Positions 58,688 to 64,000 of a stretch of DNA of 64,000 nucleotides are shown piece by piece. Source of the stretch: Loxodes magnus (taxonomy: Eukaryota; Ciliophora; Karyorelictea; Loxodida; Loxodidae); the NCBI GenBank assembly GCA_946699065.1, contig CAMPDV010000306.1:124001-188000 (forward strand). The letters run 5' to 3'. The position numbers and the translations under genes were made by a program. The notes under the pieces were generated by a model, which did not search any database, had not been told where the DNA came from, and was given only the letters and a program-made list of their open reading frames with translations. How positions within the stretch are numbered: the first letter of the stretch is position 1; each line of letters opens with the position of its first letter.

Positions 58688-58825
58688 GGGGAAGAGCATC
58701 AAGTAGCATTAATGATAAATGATGCCAGATACTAAGGTCTCTTAGGGTAATATTCCGATCGAGGCCTATAGAAGACAAAACTCACAAGGGAATGCTAGTA
58801 CTGAGGAAGACTTCAGCAAATAATT
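58688..58825 (+). ncRNA. candidate structured small RNA
   Basis: An isolated 140-bp island much richer in G and C than its AT-rich surroundings. It contains AATGATG (box C-like) near its start, CTGA (box D-like) near 58801, and internal complementary stretches (AAGGTCTCTTAGGG, GGCCTATAG). It is flanked by T-runs, including TAATTTTTT after it, as in Pol III units. No known RNA family is recognised with certainty; a box C/D snoRNA is one option. Confidence 0.35.
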
Positions 58826-60224
58826 TTTTAACTTTGAAATCTTTACTAAAGAATTATATATTTAAATGAAATGAAGTCAACTAATTTTAATCACTTAATT
58901 TAAGAAAAATTTTTCTATTTTTTCTTTTTAAATAGTATTAATATGCTTATTAAGCAAATAATTTTTCAGTTAATTTCTAAATTAAAAATATCTTATATTT
59001 TATACTTTAACTAATAATAATTAGTATTAAAATTTGTCTTTTATATTATTATGAAACGACGAAATTTATTTGGGGTAATGCTAAAATACTTTTAATATTC
59101 AAAATAGTAGTAAAAATAATAATTATCATCATACTCTTTTTGATTAACATTACTTCTTTATATATAGGTTTTTCAGTTTAACTAATATACTTTTCTATTT
59201 ATAAATTTTACTTTAATTCTATATTTAAAAATATAAAAATTTCCTATAAGATATAATAAAAATAATTTGAGTATAACATTTTATAGAAATAAGAAATAGA
59301 CTAATTTAATAAGACTTTTTGCTGTATTTCAGTCATATTAGTTTACTTAAATGTAATAAAAATAATTAATTGAAAAGTATATATAACTATGCTAGAAATA
59401 CAACAAAAGCTAACATTTTTTACTATACATAATTATAAATCAAATAAATCAAATAAATTAAAATATGATAAAATTCACACTTATTTAAAATTTATTTAAA
59501 ACAAATTTAGATTTATTATTAAGTTTAAAAAGGAGCTTAAGTTAACCACATAGAACCCAAACGGTTCTCTAAATGTGCAAGAAATAGTGTGTTCAGAAGA
59601 GATAAAAATCCACAATAGTTTATCTTAGAAAATCCTAATAAAGATTGAAATGGAAATCAATAATGAAAAAGAAATAAAAGGAAAACAAATAAAGATAATT
59701 TGCTCCATTTTTTTAACGAAAAGCTTTTTTAAGAAAAAATTTAAATAATTAAAATGCTTAAACTATGAAACAATCAAAGCAATAAAGTTATTTTTTTATA
59801 GATACAATTCTCTTTTTCTATGAACTGAATTTCTTTTAATTACTAATTTTATAAGATTATTCATTAAATTGACATTTTTTATCTCTTAATCAGAGTCACA
59901 AACTCATTCAGAATTATTTCGACAAAGCCTTGCTTACATATTTAAAGAATTTTATTTATAATGTTAATTTTTTTTAAATATTTTATCTTTTATAGCAACC
60001 TGAGACATTTTTAAAATAGATCTTCTCTTTATTTAAATAAAAAGTATTTATACACTAAAGAAAAAAATTAATTAATTTTTTTATCTATTAAAGCCAATTT
60101 AAATAGAAAATTCTTATTCATTTTCATTCTTTTAAATAAAGTATAAATTATTATTTTTTCTTAATTGCTTGGTTATAAATTTATTTTTATATTTAAGCAA
60201 TTATTACATTATTTTTTATTCATA
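58826..60224. other. AT-rich interval
   Basis: A/T-dominated sequence with no gene I can support. A hairpin occurs at 59547-59577, noted separately. Confidence 0.4.
59547..59577 (+). other. stem-loop
   Basis: CACAT pairs with ATGTG and AGAACC with GGTTCT around the loop CAAAC. It is an isolated GC-containing stem in AT-rich DNA. It might be part of a small RNA or an mRNA 3' end. Confidence 0.35.
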
Positions 60225-61085
60225 AAGTTAAAGTTAAAAAGCTTTGTTAAAGCCTAAGTAATCAGCCATCTGACCTATTCTATCAGCTTGTCTCCATTAG
60301 TTTGTCTTGAATTCCAACTAGGCTTAATTAGGTGGTATAGCATTTCATTAGGCACAATCCTTTAATATTCTGAATATTTTTGATCTTGCATGTAGCGTTC
60401 CTAATTATTTCTCCAAGGATTAAGATTTGAAATAAAGAATTTATTTCTATAAATTTTTCCGCTTTATGTTGGGTATACCCTTAATAGTTTTTTAAAATAT
60501 CTTATTTATTCTTTCTTTATATTTCACTTAGTTAGTAACAGTATTTTCATTGGTGTTATTTATTGCACACGTAGCATTTTATTCTTCTTTTAAACTATTA
60601 TTCCTATAACACCTTCTTAATTTAAATTTACTAGTTATTTTAAATTAGTGTTTACTGTTTATCTTAATTTGAGGCTTCATTTTAAAATTTGCATAGGATC
60701 TGATTAATTCTGTTAAAACGAAAATGGCATTACCTGAATTTATTATTAAATTTAAAGAATTCTTAGTTCAGTTTGTTTTCTATTTCTTATGATGATTAAT
60801 ATTGTTTCTCAAGCAAAGACGTTATTAGTTTTTCTAATTTTTCTACTTTATCAGTGAGGTATCTATTTTTAAACATAAACTCTTTTAATGACTTAGATAA
60901 TATTTCTATTTGAGTTTGTGTCGGAAGTTTTTTTAATTCTTGATTTCCAAGTGGTTAATGTTCGTCATATCAATCATATTTCTCACTTTCACTCATTGCA
61001 TTTATTTCGCTTTTTTATTTTTTAGAGAATTTTTCTGTTTAAATGCTTTGTTCAAAGTTCTGTTATTTCTTAGAAGCAATTTATA
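60225..61085 (-). mobile_element. ORF1-only retroelement, family B, copy 2
   Basis: Near-identical in layout to 2346-3230 and in the same orientation. One minus-strand frame covers almost the whole element: ASKKQQNFEQ, then YDWYDEHQPLGNQELKKL, a coiled coil (RYLTDKVEKLEKLITSLLEK), CYVCNKQHQWKYC with W as TGA, and QDKLMETS before TGA. The 3' end carries the TTTAAC tail. The first codon is not ATG. Otherwise it is the better-preserved copy of family B. No polymerase is encoded. Confidence 0.72.
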
Positions 61086-61558
61086 GTAATCCATAATAAA
61101 TGCTGTTAAGATAGAATAAATTGATTATTTTTAATCTAGTTTTATTAAATTATTTTCTCAGGTAATTTTAATAAAAAATATTAGATACTAATATTTACTA
61201 AACATAGAAATTAGTTTAATTATAAGTTTTAGAATATAAACATTACTTTTTCATGGTTATCTTGTTTATGCTAATTGCTAAATTAAAAAGAACTTTCATC
61301 TATAAAATTTTAAAGTGAACCTAAAATACTTATTTTATGTATTCGAAAATCAGAATATTTTAATAACCTTTTATAGATTAGATAGTTCAGATGCATTTAA
61401 TTCTAAAATGTTCAGTTTGAATATATTATATTTTCATAAAATGACAAAAGAATTAAATCTTCATCATTAAAAGAGATTATGAAATAAATGTATTAATATA
61501 TAAATGAATTTTCCTATTCTAAGTTATTATTACTAATAAATTATTAAAAGCAATATCA

Positions 61559-62433
61559 ATAAATTCTCATAAGTATATATAAAATTGAGTTTAATATCGG
61601 ACAGTATCTTAGCAAGGCCGAAATTAAGAAGGCTAGAAGAAAAGCCAATCTAATTTAAAAATAAAAAAAGTAGGCCTTAGAATAATCAAGCTCTTCATCT
61701 CCTTCCTAGGGAAAGCGCATGGTTGACCCAGAAACTTCTTGAATAGAAAAAGAACAAGTTGAAAAATTAAATAAAGTTATAGTCAAATAAGAAGAAACTA
61801 TTTGAAATCTGACTAATTAAATTCGAGAAATTCTTACTTACTACGAACAACTCAACCTTGAAATAGATTAACTCAAGACAATATTAATAAATAATAAATA
61901 AATCACAAGATAATAAATTTGGTCCTAATCTAACTGCCTCCATCATCAGTTGTATCAATGTAGATTGAAGATCCTCAAAATAAATTAATAGTCTCTCAAT
62001 CCTAAGAAAAAATAACAGAATAAGAAAATAGTAAAGAAACAACCTAAATGAACAAAAGAATTAAAAACATTGAAAAAATTTTGAATATAAGAACTCAAAA
62101 TAAAATTGAAAGAAAAAAATGCTGATACTGTAGATCATAATGGCATATTCTAAGAAGATGCAAAAGTTTTAAAACTAAACAAAAAATTGAAGAATAAAAA
62201 ACATTAAGAATTTTATCAAGACTTTATGTAACAAAGGAAGGGATCTATAAAAGAAAAATATTTTAGAATTTAAGCACTGAATCTGTTCATGATAGTTGTC
62301 TTCTCAATAAAAAAGACCGTGGAAGCCAACCACGCAAAAAAATAGTGGAAGATGCGATCAGGTTTCAAGTCCTGTGATCGGCAAACAATTTTATTAACAT
62401 TAAGTATATTATTATTATAAATTCTCATAAGTA
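61559..62433 (+). mobile_element. ORF1-only retroelement, family A, with 17-bp target-site duplication
   Basis: ATAAATTCTCATAAGTA flanks the element exactly (61559-61575 and 62417-62433). Inside are SKAEIKKARRKANLIQ, a polyserine patch (EQSSSSSPSQGK), a coiled coil (LEIDQLKTILINN), the zinc knuckle CWYCRSQWHILRRC (TGA as W), and RGSQPRKKI near the end. The 3' region has the GACCGTGG...CCACGC inverted repeat and an (ATT)n tail. It is the sister of 53967-54832. The coding region looks broken in about one place. Confidence 0.8.
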
Positions 62434-62619
62434 CATTCAAATGGTATTTGCTTATAATCAGTTATAATTTTTTTGATTTATTTTATTAAGTTTTAATTTC
62501 TTACATGATATCATTAGTTTTTGATTAATTTTTTATTTAGTATTCTTTTTTTTGTTTTTCTATTATTTTTAATGCTATTAGTTTGCCAAGCTTTAAATTA
62601 ATAAAATTAAAATTTGTTA

Positions 62620-63000
62620 ATTTCCTCAAGTTTATCTGAATTTATTTAATCTAAAGCTCTTTTACTTTTAGATTCAATTATAGATAAATCTGAAAATTAT
62701 TTTTCTTTTAAATTTTCTCTTGAAAAAGCCCAAAAATTATTACATAGTTGAATTCACTTTTCCAATATCAATGACTCATTTATTTAAGATTGTATTCCTT
62801 CATATTTAGACTTCTAAACAGATAATCATGCTTTTTTACATACCTTAAATCAGAATACAAGATAATTTTGAATGATTCATTATTTTTCTATTTTTAGCAA
62901 ATAACATTTATGTTAATTAGCTTTAATTTTTCCAAATTAAAAGTATTTATTTCTCTTATATACTATTAATTTAGTATTTTATGTCTCAAAATAGTTATAT
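62620..63000 (-). CDS. possible coding fragment
   Basis: Minus-strand blocks KIILYSDLRYVKKHDYLF and, in another frame, KSKYEGIQSQINESLILEKW, NFWAFSRENLKEKQFSDL and SKSKRALDQINSDKLEEI look protein-like. Start, stop and splicing are unresolved. Confidence 0.3.
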
Positions 63001-64000
63001 AGATTTTCATATATTAGACCATTTCTTACTTTTTAAAGATTTTAATAAAATTCTTAATTTATTATTTAATTTCTTATCGTAAGTAGATTACTATTTCTAT
63101 TTAGTTAAATCATAGAAATCTTATTATTAAATCTGAACAATCTTTGAATGCTTATTAAATCAATGCAATGAATTTCATTTATAGGTAGTATTCATCCTAA
63201 GACGCCAACATATATTAAATTGTAACTTCCAATTGGTACCTTATTAGCTTAATCTTAAATCTATAATTTTCAAGAATATGAGCTGTTAGCATATTATTTA
63301 GTCTACTATTAATAATCTATCTTATTTTAATCATTTTCACTTTTTCTTTAATTTTTATTTTCAAAGAGTTAAATAATTACTAAAGGCTTGTAAATTATGT
63401 AACGAATAAGCTGGTAATACGTTTAATTTTTAGCCGATTTTCCTGTAATATCCAGGATTTTACTTAATTAATAATAGCATATTTCTAAATACTTTTAATA
63501 ATTTAAATTTTTCTATTACAGTTGATCCTAATAAAAGAAATAACATTAGATATTTTTCTTTACAAAATTAAATACATTAAATTGCTAAATTTTAATTTTA
63601 GTTTATAATGGAAATATCTATATTTTCTAATATTTTAAGTTTAACTTTATTTTTCTATTTTTCATTTTCTAGTCTTTTTTCTGAATTTATAAGCTAATTT
63701 TATAATAAAATATTTATTGTCTAGTAATCTGCACCAAATATTTTAAAATTCATCTTTATCATCACTTTATTTTTTATCTTTAATATCAATTTCAAATTTT
63801 TTAATTAAATCATTATTATTTGCATATTTTTACTGTTTCTAAAATTTAGATTTTCTTCTTAATGTAATACAGATAATACTATTGAAATAATTTTTTTCAT
63901 CTGTAGAAATATTTCTGTTAAATATAAGTCAGAATCATCTTAACATCACAGGTTTATATAAAATGAGTTCATTTTTGCAATTTTGGATAAAAGATTTTTG
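63001..64000. other. AT-rich end of window
   Basis: T-rich on the plus strand with no gene, RNA or repeat that I can support. Confidence 0.4.

Noticed and set aside
53967-62433. Zinc-knuckle ORFs as retroviral or LTR-element gag genes
   Set aside because: No LTRs are seen. Target-site repeats of 11-17 bp and simple-sequence 3' tails point to non-LTR mobilisation.
1-64000. Tetrahymena- or Paramecium-type code (TGA only stop)
   Set aside because: That code would cut every MORN gene at each repeat, split all the zinc knuckles and truncate the receptor many times.

Overview
This is a very AT-rich window from a ciliate-like nuclear genome that uses all three standard stop codons as sense codons. 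In ORFs with recognisable motifs, TAA and TAG sit where glutamine (CAA/CAG) is found in sister repeats, and TGA sits at the conserved tryptophan of MORN repeats and inside CCHC zinc knuckles. TGA also closes most of these ORFs. That combination (TAA/TAG = Gln, TGA = Trp or stop by context) is the karyorelictean code known from Loxodes; the Condylostoma code is the close alternative. I favour a karyorelictean, but the window alone cannot name the species. Standard-code ORF finding is nearly useless here, so frames were read by eye with the altered code. Because every frame is open, ORFs without a recognised domain rest on a plausible ATG, a closing in-frame TGA, and composition, and get moderate or low confidence.

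Layout. 1-11 kb: a 5S-like SINE copy (minus), a zinc-knuckle retroelement and a decayed secreted-protein gene, a von Willebrand A-type locus, a convergent pair ending in a Kelch gene, tRNA-Phe, and a second inverted SINE copy. 11-24 kb: a run of ordinary genes, including a coiled-coil protein and a 1312-residue multi-pass receptor on the minus strand. 24-31.4 kb: two ORF1-only retroelements, a long heptamer repeat, a helical protein gene and a RING-coiled-coil-MORN gene. 31.4-42.5 kb: small ORFs, a second RING-MORN gene (761 aa), tRNA-Cys, two degenerate tRNA-like loci, and the intact secreted-protein gene whose decayed copy lies near 4 kb. 42.8-58 kb: a long coiled-coil locus, a coiled-coil/B-box-like gene, several ORFs of unknown function, and two more retroelements. 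58-64 kb: mostly AT-rich, with a possible small structured RNA and two more retroelements.

Three threads tie the window together. First, introns are tiny (16-30 nt, GT...AG), and removing them gives unbroken ORFs of exact codon length. Second, several 0.8-1.2 kb retroelements encode only a coiled-coil plus zinc-knuckle protein; three have target-site duplications and start 7-10 nt before their ATG where that is visible. They look like ORF1-only, non-LTR elements that need a partner's reverse transcriptase. Third, genes are packed tail to tail, with convergent stops touching or overlapping in two places.
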